The notes: generated by a model not told the origin, from the sequence alone. Counted from the first letter of the stretch, positions 1 through 36,654 are shown. The stretch: 64,000 bases of DNA from Chiridota heheva (GCA_020152595.1 JAIGNY010001459.1:304001-368000); one strand, 5' to 3'. Made by a program: numbers and translations.

Positions 1-1001
1 TCCAGTCCAGTCTTGACTTTAATATTCCAGTAGGAAGTTTGTCATGACTTAAAACCTCACACCAAACAGAACCTTTCCTTTGCATTTTGAGGAACCATTT
101 ATCCTTCATAAGGAAAAATTTCATATCTGATTTTTCTTAACACAATTTCTGGTTTGTTCATATACAAATGGAAAATACATGGACAGAGATAGAAGTGGAG
201 GTCCTGGAGAACCCCTAATAAAAGCAACTTGATTCGTCGCATTTTCATGAAAATAAAAACTTGTAATAAGATATTATAAGAGTACTGTCAGGCAGTGCTG
301 TTAATGATTAGCGATTACTCTCGAAACTCTTCAAAACGTACAATTAATCACCAATATTCCATCTAGGTAGCCTAATATCTGAGCTAGAACGATGGACAGC
401 TCTAAATTCAACTAATTGGTGGCACTCATCAAACCAGCAAGTGACACTTCAGCAGTGCAAAGGCCAAAAACAGCAACATTTCTTGGTGATATTTTATTTC
501 TACACCTGTTTGAAGGTCATCTAATCCCAGGATCTGTATTTTGAACTAGTTTAATCGCCTTACTGGTAATTTTAAGACATGATATTTGCATTTTGGTGAG
601 ATCCTTGGCCTATTCATTGTTCGAAAATGCATAATCTTTTTGTATGAGAGCTATATCAGTTTCATGAAGATTTCATTAAACACTCAAAAGAATGTTTTTG
701 AAACAATTTTGGGGTGAAGATTGGTTGCGATTAATTGCTAAATGCTCACAAATTTGGGCAATTAAACAATTAGTGAATCAATCGCAATTCAACAGCACTA
801 CTGTCAAGATACACAACAACACAAGAATTATTTCAAATATAATGAATAGTTTCATGAAATATCAATACAATTGATTTAAATTAAATTACTTTCCTCCCCT
901 CTATATCACACATGTTCTCCTGCACTTATACCACCTTACAACTAAGTTCAAGTAAAGAGAGACTGCATGGACTAATATTTAGTTTGGCTGTTGATGTTTA
1001 A

Positions 1002-2062
1002 CCCTTACTCTACCACGCGGCGATAGTATCGCCGTTTTCAAACCACCATTCTTCTAAAAATAAAATCGGGACTTTACCACAGTCCTATAGGAGTAATCTT
1101 GGTATCATTTTAAAGTACTTGGATATTTCTTTCACAAAATGACACTTTTTCATAAGGATCATATTACATAATTTTTAGAAAAAGTACATCGAAAAAGGGT
1201 AAAACTCAAACATTGCTAAAACATTTACAATGTTTTTTTTTCTTTTCTCTTTTAGATCTTACGATAACTTCAAGATCACATTTTTGCTTCAAAATCAAAC
1301 GCGCAAGTCCTAAGACATGATAGTATTGGTTTCTGGTATAATTAGTATAATCCCTACGTGCAATCTTTAGTTCTGGAGAAATTTCTTCAAAATTTCATGA
1401 ATTTCTGCCATTTTTGACCCGATTTTCCCAAAAATCGTGTATTCCAAACTGTACATCACACATGCTTCGTTGAACTGCTGTTCAAAAGCGCTTGAAATTT
1501 CTTTTCATTTAATATATAAATAAAAGCATACCCCCCTAAATTTAGAACCTGTCCTATAAGAAATATATTACACCTTTCCAATTTAAACAACTACATGGTG
1601 CAGAGGATATGTACGCGACTAGCATGCAAGTGCTCCGGGTTCGAGTCTCACCATTACCACTGCGTAATTATTTTTCTGCTGTAGCTTTCAGCGGTCGTTT
1701 GACTTTTATCATTTTTGATGTGTTTCATCTTTCCTTTCTTTCTAAAAATTATAGATTGGTATCATTGGAAAAGAAATTTCAAAAAGAATCTAAATATGTA
1801 ACACAAATCTCTGTTTTCAATACTGACAAGAAGTTATACTTCTGCAAAGATTGACCATTTGTTGACCAAATTTAGCCAAATATTGCTTAATTTGCATAAT
1901 TTTGTCCAATATTTTCTAAATTGGTTTAAATTACTCAAAAGATAAATATTTAGCATCTATTTCAACCAAACTTCTAACAAAAGAAAAGTTTTCAAAAATG
2001 CATATGAAAAAAAAGTTACGGAAATTGGGGTCGCTTTTTTCAAAGCCCTGGTAGAGTAAGGA
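1002..2062. mobile_element. Non-autonomous piggyBac-like element with TTAA target duplication
   Basis: The left end CCCTTACTCTACCA and the reverse complement of the right end TCCTTACTCTACCA form 14-bp terminal inverted repeats (13 of 14 identical). TTAA flanks both sides (998-1001 and 2063-2066). C-rich CCYT ends with a TTAA duplication are the piggyBac signature (family knowledge). No transposase is encoded in the 1061 bp. A short palindrome CGGCGATAGTATCGCCG follows the left TIR, and a weak A-box/B-box-like pair lies at 1596-1648. Confidence 0.8.
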
Positions 2063-2264
2063 TTAATGGCACTGCAACAGTCAAAAGCCAAATCTGCCAG
2101 CAGGGTGTTTCTAATATTTAGAAACAAGAAAATTATTTAGTATATTCTTGAATGATGTTATACATTTTGGCTTTCTTAAAAGTAAGATATATGTTATTAC
2201 AAAGAGGTTACAAAGTGTCCACAATCCCACCTCCCCCCCTCCTGAACAGCAATGAGTGACTCAC

Positions 2265-24991
<22,727 letters not shown>

Positions 24992-25035
24992 CTGTGAGTA
25001 AACATTCCAGAAGATGCAAATGATATAAAAATAGA

Positions 25036-26212
25036 AGATACATTTTTATTTCGTACTTGTTTTTTGAAGAAAATGTACAACTTTCCACCATACAAAATTA
25101 AATACTCCTAGTCAGAGATATGGCAACAAGGTGTCTATAGTGCCCTGAATTAGCCCCCTTCCTAATACCCTATTATCAACTGTCAAATTACTTGGTGATA
25201 TCCCAAGCCAGTTTTTTCCCCTCATTAATTTTTACTAAACCCTTCAGCTAAGCATATAAATGTTGCTTAGATGCATTTGACGCTCCCTTCCATATGAGAG
25301 GCTTAGCCACATCTCTGCTCCTAGTGGACCCCACCTCGAGTAACAGGATCCATTGTGTAGAAAACTGCTTTTACTCCTGCAATGAGATCAACAACCTATG
25401 TTGCAGAGAGGGAGCATTTCTGAAAGTAAGTGGGTCGTGAACACCATTATGGGGATGACGCTATCACGAGTGCTTGCATGGGACATGAGCTTCTGATTGG
25501 GACATAAGCTTCTGATTGGGATATGAGCTTCTGATTGGGACATGAGTTTCTGATTGGGACATGAACTTCTGGAAACCCATCTTTAACATCTCAACTTTAT
25601 ATTCTAGCTCTCCTCCTTCTCCCTGCATTAACGTATGTCTATCATCACCTTAAAATGGTTTATCCGTGGCCATAACATCAATATTGAAATTTAGAAGATT
25701 GTGGTCTCACCCAAATAAGATAATTAGGTTCATTACTTTCATTTCCATACATATGACTATATCAGATGACTATACAGGAAGCATGGGACGTAGTGCGAGA
25801 TGTACACACACCTTGTATGACAGACAACAAGCACAGACACATAAGGATTAAGTACATACTTCTTTTTCAATAAAGCATGACTTGTCCATTTCCTTCAAAT
25901 TTGTTCCAGCAAATCAGAACCACAAATGTACTGTAGCAAATATTGAGGTAACTTATCTTAATTAAAATAACCACTTTGAGCAGAACAACTAATGAGGAGT
26001 TCAGTGGTGCTGGCAAAACAAATTTATTAAGTGGGCATAAATAAAATTGTGTGTATAAATGTGTACTGCCTATGGTGGTGCTGCGCACACAAAGTGTGCG
26101 ACACAACAGCGTTGGGTCTAGGCCCGCTGAAAGGTCCCTAGTGGGGGCCAGAGGGCAAAGCCCCTGGAAGCACATTTTTTTGTGGTTGAGATGGCAGGAA
26201 ATTGCTCACTAG
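25036..26212. repeat. Duplicated block, copy 1 (empty site)
   Basis: Segments 25036-25600, 25640-25865 and 25975-26212 match 27115-27665, 28645-28860 and 28862-29058 in the same order and orientation. The block holds a 20-bp mini-repeat tgattgggacatgagcttct (about five copies, 25490-25572). TTAA at 25650 is uninterrupted here. No coding sequence seen. Confidence 0.75.
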
Positions 26213-26214
26213 AA

Positions 26215-27105
26215 TGGTAAATACAGTCATGGTTCGCATGCCCATGCAAATTGACACCCATATCATATGACCCAGCCAATTATTAAAAAGGCATCTCACA
26301 CTAAGTCCCACATGACATCCCATGTCCCACATGGCATTCCACCATAGTTCCCACATCATGTCCCACATGGCATCCCACCCCATGTCCCCCATGACATCCA
26401 ATAGGCTCCATCAGAAGTCTCATCCTAGCTATCAGTCCCTGATTGAGCATACTATGTATAGCAGTGTCAGTTCATATGATAACTTATCTGCAAATGACTT
26501 TTTGAATAAGAAAAAAGGTGGAGTCAAATAATTACGCTTGATATAGCCATTGGTGTATACCACATAGTATATATTATATGTCCCGCATGGCCCCCATCCA
26601 TGTACTACATGGCATCCCCCCGTTTGTCCATATGCAGTCACATCCTGTCACACTCCCTGACTGAAATAACCATAATAATAAAGGCAAAGTTTAATAATCA
26701 TGTCTGATACAACCATTAGTGGCCAAATATTTTGAAGAATTTTAAATCTCCAGTGCTGAAATAGACGCTTGAAGATCTCTAAAGAATATTGGAAAATTAC
26801 ATCATTACAGTTATTTTCTAAAGAAATATCAAATGTTTTTCAGACTTTTTAAGGAGAATTAAAAAAAAAAAAAAAAAAGGTCTTCTATCCGTCTTTAGTG
26901 TCTTTGAAAAACATTTTGTAAGGAAATTTTAATCTTTCATTAGGATATCTAAAGAAACTTTTTTAGAGGAACTTTGAAGAAACTTTAACATTATCTGAGG
27001 AAATCTCAAAAAAATAATTTCTGAGGAAATCTCAAGAAAAACTGAGGACAGCCAGACGGATGAAATTGCCATTACATAGGTTCACATTATGCTTCCCATG
27101 CTCAC
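26215..27105. repeat. Dispersed element R3, short copy
   Basis: Same start and end as 18378-19950 in the same orientation, but the minisatellite is only about 120 bp (26290-26405). The following part (ataatcatg..., gaggaaatctca...) aligns through to the end. It sits exactly between the two copies of the duplicated block. Confidence 0.8.
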
Positions 27106-27111
27106 CAAAAA

Positions 27112-29058
27112 TAGAAAGTAAATTTTTATTTCGTATTTGGTTTTTTTAAATGTACAACTTACCACCATACAAAATTAAATAGAGTCCTAGTCAGAGATAT
27201 AGCTACCATGTGTCTATGGTGCCCTGAATTAGCACTCTTCCTAATACCTTATTTTCAACTGTCAAATTACTTGGTGATATCCCGGGCCAGTTTTTCCCGC
27301 TCATCAATATTTATATATTTTACTAAACCCTTCAGCTAAGCATATAAATGTTGCTTAGATGCATTTGACGCTCCCTTCCATATGAGAGGCTTAGCCACAT
27401 ATCTACTCCTGGTGGACCCCACCTCGAATAAAAGGATCCATTGTGTAGAAAACTGCTTTTACTACTGCAATGAGATCATCCATCCAGTTGCAGAGGAGAG
27501 GGAGCATTTCTTAGTAAGGGGGTGGTGAAGTAAGGGGGTGGTAAACACCATTATGGGCAAGACACTATCATGAGTGCTTGATTGGGACATGAGTTTGGAG
27601 ACCCAAGTTTAACATACTTTTTCCTCTCAACCTTATATTTTAGCTCTCCTCCCTCCCCCTGCATTCCCATTTGTCTATCAACCCCTTAAAGAAATATTCC
27701 CTTTTTTCATAACCTTTCATAAGAAAGAGAATTTTTTTTACAAAAATCATGTTGATATGTTATTATTCCTACCACAAGATATTCAAATTTTAGGTTTTAC
27801 AAAAAAAACCAATAAAAGAATAAGAAAAGGATTGGTATGTTATCCCAGCAATACATTCTCCCACAAATTTATGTATTTCATTAAAATCTATCATCCTTTT
27901 TATTAGTAAAACCTGCTAGAAAAATAAATTGATGAAAGTTAGGTATTTATATACCATGCCAAATTATACCCTACTTCAATTACTTTTGGAAAATTGTTTC
28001 TAATCATACAAAAACAACCAATTAACTTCAAAGAAATACATAAATATTTGCAATGGATTGTCTCTATGCATTAAGAACTTTTGGCCCTTATACTCCTCCA
28101 ACCTGGCACCCTCAAATTTTTGAAAATCAGGGGTAATTCACACCATTCAACCCAAGACTCTTCACAATTCATTGACTAGCAACCAGCTATTGTTACACCA
28201 TACACAACACAGGGGTAATCTATACCTTCTTAACTGACAGCATCTTCATAGTCTATTCACAGTTCACTTGTTAGCAACCAGCTACTGTTACACAGTACAC
28301 AATAGGTCGTTTATCTTGGGCTCAAGCCACATAACTGCTGTTTAGATTAGTCCTTGGCTGAGCCTAAATATAAATATACATTATATGCTTGGTAGGACTT
28401 TGTGCAAAACCCATGAATGATTGATGGACCATTCCTTTAAGGATGGTTATTTTATCACGGACATCATCAAACGCGAATTCATCATACTGTACAAAAACTT
28501 TAAAATGCAATTGGGAAATATTTAGAAATCCATATCTCCTGAACGGAATATAATATCAACCTGATTTTTATACCAACTTGGCTCTAAAAGTATGCTCTTT
28601 CATAAGTTAAAATTAAAAAAAACCCATAGGAATATTCCTTTTAAATGGTTAATCTGTAGCCATAACATCAATGTTAAAATATAGAAGAAACTATTTGTGG
28701 TCTCCCCCAACTAAGATACATCGGTTTATTACTTTCACTTTTATACACATGACTGGTATCAGATGACTCAACAGGTAGCAAGCATGTGTACACACACCTT
28801 GTATGACAGACAAAAATACAGAAGCAAAAGGATTCAAGTACATACTTCTTTTTCATTAAAGGAGTTCTGTGGCGCCAGCAGAAATTTTTTATTGGGTGGA
28901 CATAAATAACAAATAAGTGTGCGGCACACACATAAAAACAGTGTGTGACACAACGGCGTGGTGTCCAGGGGCCCGCTTAAGGACCCCTGGTGGGAGCCAC
29001 GGGGTGAAGCTCCTGGAAGCACTACATTTTTCGTGGTTAGATGGCAGGAAATTCCTTA
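27112..29058. repeat. Duplicated block, copy 2 (filled site)
   Basis: Counterpart of 25036-26212, separated from it by the short R3 element and interrupted by the TTAA-flanked insertion 27690-28640. The last part contains ggcgcc-rich words (to about 29140). Confidence 0.75.
27690..28640. mobile_element. MITE inserted at TTAA inside a duplicated block
   Basis: TTAA stands at 27686-27689 and 28641-28644. The ends AGAAATATTCCC and (reverse complement) AAGGAATATTCCTATG are inverted. The duplicate block at 25650-25653 has a single TTAA with no insertion, so this is a filled site against an empty one. The internal part 28065-28440 is repeated at 7640-8110. Non-coding. Confidence 0.75.
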
Positions 29059-29059
29059 A

Positions 29060-31730
29060 AAATCCTGTCAAATATACACCATCCCCATTTACAATTGTAT
29101 AGGAGGAAGCACGTGCCCCCCCCTCCGGCGCCACCAGAGATGTCTGGCAAATTCATACAGCAACTGACCATGCATTGACACCACAGATTCAATTTTCTTA
29201 CTGAATTTGATTGATAGATCTGTTTTCACTAATATAGATAATACTTCAATATTTATTTGGATGACAACAGCTATTACAATTCTAGTTTCTGATGTGCTCA
29301 TACTTTCTGTAAGGAAACAGTAAGACTTTGGGGCAAGTTGGTTGAATACACATACATCTTTTTTCTGGGCTTTTATTATTACACAAAGATAAACATTATT
29401 GACATCCTCCGTAAACTAGTCTCTTTTATCATGCAGGAGACCTGCTGATATACATGTGGAGTCAACATTTTGTTCTACAGATTCATTCATTTCTTACAAT
29501 AAGATGTTACTTGTGCCCAGCGGTGCCCAAAACAAAATGTATGCAATTAAGCACAAAGGATAAACAAATTCCATGTGATACATTAGGAACTTTCATGCTA
29601 TCGCTTTTACCCCACAAGTCCCGACTTTTTCCCTACATTTTGGTCAAAAGATTAAATTTCCAACCCTGATATACAATATCCTTTTCTTAAATCAGTAATA
29701 CAAAACCACAACTGCTCCAGTGACAGGTCATACACAAAGCCAGTGTTATGTAAATTGACCACTTATCCTACTGCATACATAAAGCTTTTGTGTAAAAGTG
29801 CACAAGCAAAGTGAGGATGAGATTGTGCAGAATGAGGCCTATTCATGCAAATGATTTGCTACTAAAACTTAAGTGGATCGAGGAGTCTTCATTTTGAATT
29901 CATGAGAAGGGGTTGGACCAGTTTTAGTAACTTTGGAAGTTCATCATGATCACATCCTTCTCTATATTACTGTTACAGCAAATGATTAAGGACATTCTAG
30001 CAGGTCCCTGTAGCCTTGCTGTTTCATATATAATTCTCCACCCTGCCATTCTCTAAACTTTCACCTAAACATTTCCTCTTGTTCCCCCACCCTGTAACTT
30101 TTCCATCCACCTGTCACTTTTCCCTCCAACCACACATTTCCCTTCCCCTCACCATTTTTTTTACTTAACCTCGATCTTTTTCAACCCTCCCACTCCCCCC
30201 CCACCCTTGTTCTCTTCACCTTGTCCCCTCCAAAATGCCCTTCAATCCCTTCGCCTACCCCCTACTTTACCTCCAACCTGTCCCTTAGCTCGGCCCCTTT
30301 CCCTATCTACATACATCATTTTACTTTTCTCAGACATGAGAAATCTTAAATTTCAAATAGACAGGTTGTACAACCATATTGCTGGCTTTGTTGTCTGACA
30401 GAACAGGGTTATAATTTTGTGTGGCATTGGTGACTTGTTCCATTGTTGTGGTTGCATCCAGGCAATGCCACGCACCAGCATAGTCCCCGGAAACTCAAGT
30501 TCTGTTTTGATGTGTGTGAACAATTGATTGTTATAGGCACTATGGTACTTTGGTCACTCTAGTCTAGAGCATCTAAAAGCTGTGCATTATTATCACTTCA
30601 AGGTAAAGAGCGGCAAAACTTGCCATTACTTTATGGTCAGCCCCAGGATTCAACTGTTTTGTTTCCTGTTTAAGTAACATTTTTGATTAGCTGCACCTTA
30701 TCCACATTCAAATCAAACAAGGGCACAGTACAGGGACTGTCTTTTCGTTCTGGGACTGTATTTTCAAAGGGGAAAAGAAAGGTCACCTCTCAGGTGGGGG
30801 AAGGGCAGGGACAAGAAGCTCCAAAATTTCCCAGATACAAGCGGAAAAGTTGCACTGGTAAATGAAGTTTCCATCAAACATTAATGCTAATAAGGAACAT
30901 TGCTTCAATTTTCAAGAAATCTGCTTCAATTTTCAGGAAATCTGCTTAAAGTTTTCAGGATTGTTTCACAATTTTTGGGAAATTCCCTTTAATTTTTAAG
31001 AAATATTCTTCAATTTGTGTCTTCAAAAGTTATCAAAATTTACAATCATTTCCTTTCCAACCAGGAAGAAACCATGAAACTCTTTCGGTGGGGGTAGGGG
31101 GGAAAGGGAGGGGGAAGGAGGGGGGAAATTTTCCCCGCTTCCTATGCCTCTGATTTTGAATGAACACATTCAGTGGTTTCAGAATTTTCTCATATGTCTC
31201 ATCATAGGTCAAACATGTCCTATGGATGTCATTACTCTTTTAGGGGTTTTAACTATAACCTTTAATTAAGAATGGTGTCGGAGTATTTGAAGGCATAAAA
31301 ACACAAAATTATTTAATCTTGATCTCTTCCCCCAATTAAGGTTTTTTTAACACTTAATTTTTGCCCATGAAATCGACTAAGTCAAATAACACTTAAGTGC
31401 CCCTTTGGTATAATATATAAAAGCAGTAATTATGAGTATTCTTTCCTTAAATAAATGCAGTGCATCACAGCAAGATTTAAATCCATTTTACAGTATCATA
31501 TTCATAAGTTGCCAACAAAGCTATTTTTTTTTGAGCTCACCTAAGAGAAAAAAAGGAGTTCAAATAAATTTTCACTGAATGACAGAAGGTAATAAGAACC
31601 AGCATAGGCTCTCCCTGGTGGAGTGGAAGTCCCATATTGTCCAATAGTTACTGTATTCGGAGAACTTGCCAAACTAAATTAACCTTAAAAGGACTACTCT
31701 TCCTCATTTTCATTGTGCATTATACCAGAG
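29060..31730. other. No gene recognised; C-rich low-complexity patch
   Basis: No exon pairs or known repeat ends were seen. 30050-30330 is a C/T-rich low-complexity stretch (ccctcc, ccttcaccc). Confidence 0.5.
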
Positions 31731-31734
31731 CTGT

Positions 31735-32310
31735 TATTGCCAAAGAAAATATCCCCACCCATTGGCAGGATTTTCCCTCCTAAGGTGAGAGGTGGGTGTG
31801 GGGAAAAGTCACAAAATAAAATTTGCAAGATTATTCAATCTCACTAAGAAACAAATAATCACAATACAAAAAAGTAGGTTTTTTTCCCTTGCACCACCCT
31901 ATATCCCTACCCCCTTGATCAGAAGAATAGGGGGAAAATATAAATATTGTCTTGCCTTTATGAAATTGGATGTGCACCTAAAGTACATGTAGAGCTTCAT
32001 GGAGAGGTGTGTGTGGGGGTTATTGAAAAAGAAAATATCCTCACCCATTGACAGGATTTCCCCTCCTAAGGTGGGAGGTGGGTGGGGGAAAGTCACAAAA
32101 TAAAATTTGCAAGATCATAAAATACCACTAAAAAACAAATAATCACCATACAAAAAAGTAGGGATTCCTCTCTTGCACCACCCTATATCCCCAGCCCCTT
32201 GAGCAGAAGAATAGGGGGAAAATATGAATATCGTTTTGCCTTGATGAAATAGGATGTGCACCAAAGGCACATGTAGAGCTTCATGGAGAGGTGTGTGTGT
32301 GTGTGGGGAG
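31735..32310. repeat. Tandem duplication, period about 285 bp
   Basis: aagaaaatatccccacccattggcagga...catgtagagcttcatggagaggtgtgtg (31741-32010) is repeated at 32028-32297 with about 90% identity. Non-coding. Confidence 0.85.
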
Positions 32311-32339
32311 GAAGGGGAGGAAGGGGGTTGTACTTTGTG

Positions 32340-34700
32340 AAAGAATTACAGCCCTGCATCACACCTTGGAATTTAAGTTTTGTGTGAAAAGAGAACTACA
32401 AGATGCTTCAAGTCCGTCATACGAAAGTTAAATAAGTTTATAAGATGAAGTTATATATTACCCATTAAGATTTGATACTATGTCCCCTTATTCAAACCAG
32501 TAATGTGCAATGTACATCAACAGCAATTTGTACTGCAGCTATTTAAATTTCAATTGTTTTCATTAAATGAGTTATGATTTTATTTCACCCTAGAGACTTA
32601 TAATATCATGCATAAAGTCATATACAGCTAAGCTTTATGATGTAGGATCTTGGACTGTATCAGGTTGGTAATAATAATAATCAAGCTGTGGAATCCATAT
32701 CCAGGTGGAATTTTTTTAGATTAAAACAGGTTTAGAAGGACATTCAATACAAATAGGCACCTCATTTCAAAATAAAGGTCTAGAGGGCCTATTTTCCAAA
32801 AGCTTTGCTCAAGCACACAGGGGTTAAAACTGCAAACAGTGGAAATCTACAATTTGGGGCAGAACTACAAACAAGATATACATCCACAATAGAGGGTAAT
32901 CAGAAAACAGGGATCAACCTCAACTGTGTGAAGGGCAACACACTAAACTTAAGGATACAAATTAGACTGAATGAGGAGTACAAAGGCTAACAACAAGTGT
33001 TAAGGGGTGCAAATTGGGAAACAGCACAAGCAGATGTAAAACACAGCTTCACAAGTGTGCGCAGCCACATTTTTTTTTGCGGGGGTGGTTTTTTTTTGGG
33101 TTTTTTTGCGGGGCTGGGGGGTATCCAGAGGGGAAGAACTTATCAGGAGAAACACCCAAAAGAATTCACTGATGTAATCTTTGTTGCATGTGTAACCCAA
33201 GTGACATGGATTGTCCTGTGATTATGGTAAAGGAGATTTCCTGTGCAGGGTCACAATTTCCTAAGGAATGGGGGCAGGGGGACATTTCCCCCACCCTTCC
33301 GTAGAATTTAAAAGAATCAGTACATTTTGGGGAAAATTTGCCTCTTGTTCCCCAACTTTTTGGATGAGGCCATGCCCCCTCCCCTCACTCTTTCGAGATT
33401 AAAATTACGACCTTGTTCCCCTCCCCACCACCATGTTTTTTCATATATTTTTGTATTCTACCAACACATGTATGTGGTCACGCAAAATAATAGTAATGAA
33501 CTATTAGGTGCATACTGTAAAAACACAGGCAATAAATGTTCCTACCAAGTGTATAATACACCTCATCTAACTAATTTATCAATATTCCTTCCAATCACCT
33601 TGCAATCTGACGTAAATAATTTTAAAAACGTACGAAATTGCAAGAAAATGACACCACCAGTCCATTTTAAACACACTCCTGCAATTCAAGATCTAAAAGA
33701 TATATCAAAGTAGTTTTTCAGTCATGTTTCTTAATTGTCCCCTGCCATATGGAATGCTTGTTCTCTGCCATATGGAATGCATATGGAATGCACATGTAGT
33801 TTGACCATGGCAATATTTCCTTGAAGAACACTGTTGGGATACATTTCTTATTTCACAACACTAAAATGGAACTCTTCTACAATCTAAATTTTGATTCTTT
33901 AAACTCACTAACCATCTTCTGCACTGCTCCAGTCAATATACAATATATTCCCCTTTCATAAATAAACTTTAAGACCCAAGGTCATGGACAAGGATTCGGA
34001 ATATTATGGGGTTGGTCTCACATTAATGGCAACCACCCCCTCCCCCAAGCGATTAAGTCGGTCATCATGATTGAGGAGTCAGTCATATCTAAGGCTAAAT
34101 TTAATTTATTTTGAGTTCAAGGAATTGTATCAATAAATATTTATTTTTCAATCACTTATAAGATCATAAATAATATTACAAGATAAATGCCCTATATTTC
34201 CGACTATTGTGAATAACAGCAATGATAAATAATATAAAGGTTTAAAAGAAAATAATGATCAAAATTTGGCATCCAATTGTACTGTTTCAGGAAAAAGCTG
34301 ATGAGTGGAATCAATATGGGTTACCACAGATTTAATGCATGTTGTACAGTAGGTGTTTGAAAACGTCAAGGTTTGAATAATTACCAGAAAGACAAAGTTT
34401 TATAAATGGCTCTACATTAAAGGGTCTAGAACTTATTGGGTTTCTTGCCAGCTTTTTCTTAACAAATATTCCATATCAGTGGTGCAAATATAAAGTTCTC
34501 TGAGTGTGTACACCCAAAGGTCCCTAAGCAAGATTTGAAGGGCCCCTGGGCAATAACATTGGGGTGGGGTGGGAAACAAGACTTTAGAAAAAATTACTAT
34601 GATGGCTTATCAGTCTGCATCAGAGTGAATTATTTCCCTTACTTCCATTTTAGACAGAAATCTTAAGAGGGATTTAGGTCTTACCACAAACTCACCAAAT
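32340..34700. other. No gene recognised
   Basis: AT-rich with a few G- or C-rich runs (33070-33140, 33260-33300). No supported exon or bounded element was found. Confidence 0.45.
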
Positions 34701-34708
34701 TTATGGCC

Positions 34709-36089
34709 CCCGGGTAAGCTTAGGCGATATTGAGCATTATGCAATATCGATATATCGCCAGAAAAATATCGATATTATCAAAATGCAAATTATAAGACGT
34801 CATACGTATGTACCGTTCGTGCAAAGTAATTTCGTCTCGGCTCAAAAAGTAAAAGTAAAACTTTTTGTACAAATTAAAATAATTAACTGCAAAATATAAA
34901 CATAATCCTCAAACTAAGACCCACTATGTTTAAAAATGTTCTTTACATGGTTTCTATCTCATAAGATTCAAGCACAGAAACATTGAAAAAGTTTAGCCTT
35001 CAGCGTATTATTTAAAAAAAAATGTTGTGGAACTGGTACTAGGCCTACACTGTATGCCTTGCAAAAATCGGCTCCAATTCTTTCAATAAATTTTATATCT
35101 CACTTACTTCTCATGAATGTTTACTGAAAAGGCATTATTTTGGTAGCATTTTGTGGACTTCTCCACATTCAGAAGTCCATATATCACACGATATCCAATT
35201 TCTAGTCTGCTTCAATTATCGCACGAGTGCTGTCACTCGGAAGAAACAGTGGTAGATGTGTGTACATAACGTAAGTAACGTACTGTTTAGTAATACTGTG
35301 TGCAGTTAACTGCACTATACAGTATACAATATCTGATCGATCTGGCAAGACCAGTCCTATCACTTTTAGATTTTCTGTATAACAAAATAATGAAAAAAAA
35401 ACCTCATACTTTTGTCAATGACTTGCCATTTAATGACTGTTTGATATAAAAATTCAGATTCAGTATTCCTTTGAGGAAACTTAACACGATGTTTAAGGAT
35501 ACAACATCTTATGATTTTTTTGTCTGAACATCCTAAACCATCAAGTTGAAGTTTTGTGCAATGCCTCTGTACTCCGCGAGTCAAGTTGTTTTTTGTTCAT
35601 GGAAGGATTTAGGGGGGCAATATTGTTATCACAATATTGTTATTTTAATAAAGTTTTATCATAATTAACTGCCTGAAACTTTGATATAAATGAAATTTAT
35701 TAACTTTTTGTGGCTGTTTAATTAAAAATACTTGGGATGTTTGATAGTCATGTTTAGCTTTTTTAATAGTTCATGTATTGTGTATTAATAATGAAAACAT
35801 AATATCGATGTAAGCCATGAACTCAATATCGGCCCATATCGATATCGGGCCATATCGATATGGGGCCATATCGATATGGGGCCATATCGATATGGGGCCA
35901 TATCGATATGGGGCCATATCGATATGGGGCCATATCGATATGGGGCCATATCGAAATGGGGCCATATCGAAATGGGGCCATATCGATATGGGTCAATATC
36001 GATATGGGTCAATATCGATATGGGTCAATATCGATATGGGTCAATATCGATATGGGTCAATATCGAAATATCGCCCAAGCTTACCCCTG
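34709..36089. mobile_element. TIR element with internal ATCGATAT array
   Basis: The left end CCCGGGTAAGCTTAGGCGAT and the reverse complement of the right end CAGGGGTAAGCTTGGGCGAT continue to 23 bp with 3 mismatches. The CAGGGG start suggests hAT, but the 8-bp flanks (ttatggcc and ggactaac) do not match. The 1381 bp lack a transposase. The right end is occupied by a 16-bp tandem array (35826-36070). Confidence 0.65.
35826..36070. repeat. 16-bp array of ATCGATAT palindromes
   Basis: About 15 units. The first block is ggggccatatcgatat and the second gggtcaatatcgatat. Each unit holds an ATATCGATAT palindrome. Lies at the right end of the 34709-36089 element; long ORFs on both strands are artefacts. 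Confidence 0.95.
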
Positions 36090-36654
36090 GGACTAACTTT
36101 TTAGAAATATGGGGTGGGGGTAACACTATAGTTTCCCCCTCTGGTTACTTAAACTGGATGCACCACTGACTGTGATGTTTTTTTGAGGGCACCGAACACA
36201 AAATTCTATGTGCCAGATCCCTTTTCCCGGAAAAACATGATACATTTAATTTCATGCAACTTAATGCATGGTTAAACTCCATCCAGTGTTAAATTCATCC
36301 TAGGGAAACCACTATCCCAGTGGATATACAACCCTTTGCTGTAACCTCAAGGTGCAATGAACTCCCCATTCCGATTCTTATGGGGGTGTAATTCCAATGT
36401 TAACCCCCACTTCCCTCCAGATAATAATCTTAATGTTATACTCTTGGTATAAGGATTCCAGGATTGAATTCAAGTGGTTTCCATTTCATCCACCCCTTTA
36501 ATGCAGTTGTTAAAAGATTTGCTTGTTCTTCCTGTATATAACACTTAAGTGGTCTTGACCATGGATAGTCCTTTTTCTTGCTGTTCCCCATGCTCATAAA
36601 CATATACTTCTTATATGATACTTTCTCTGGGCCCATCAAGTTATGCTTTATCAG

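Noticed and set aside
1589..1665. tRNA gene inside the piggyBac-like element
   Set aside because: A- and B-box-like words exist, but the acceptor and T stems do not pair.
35771..36169. ORFs of 64-97 codons on both strands
   Set aside because: They are translations of the 16-bp ATCGATAT array.
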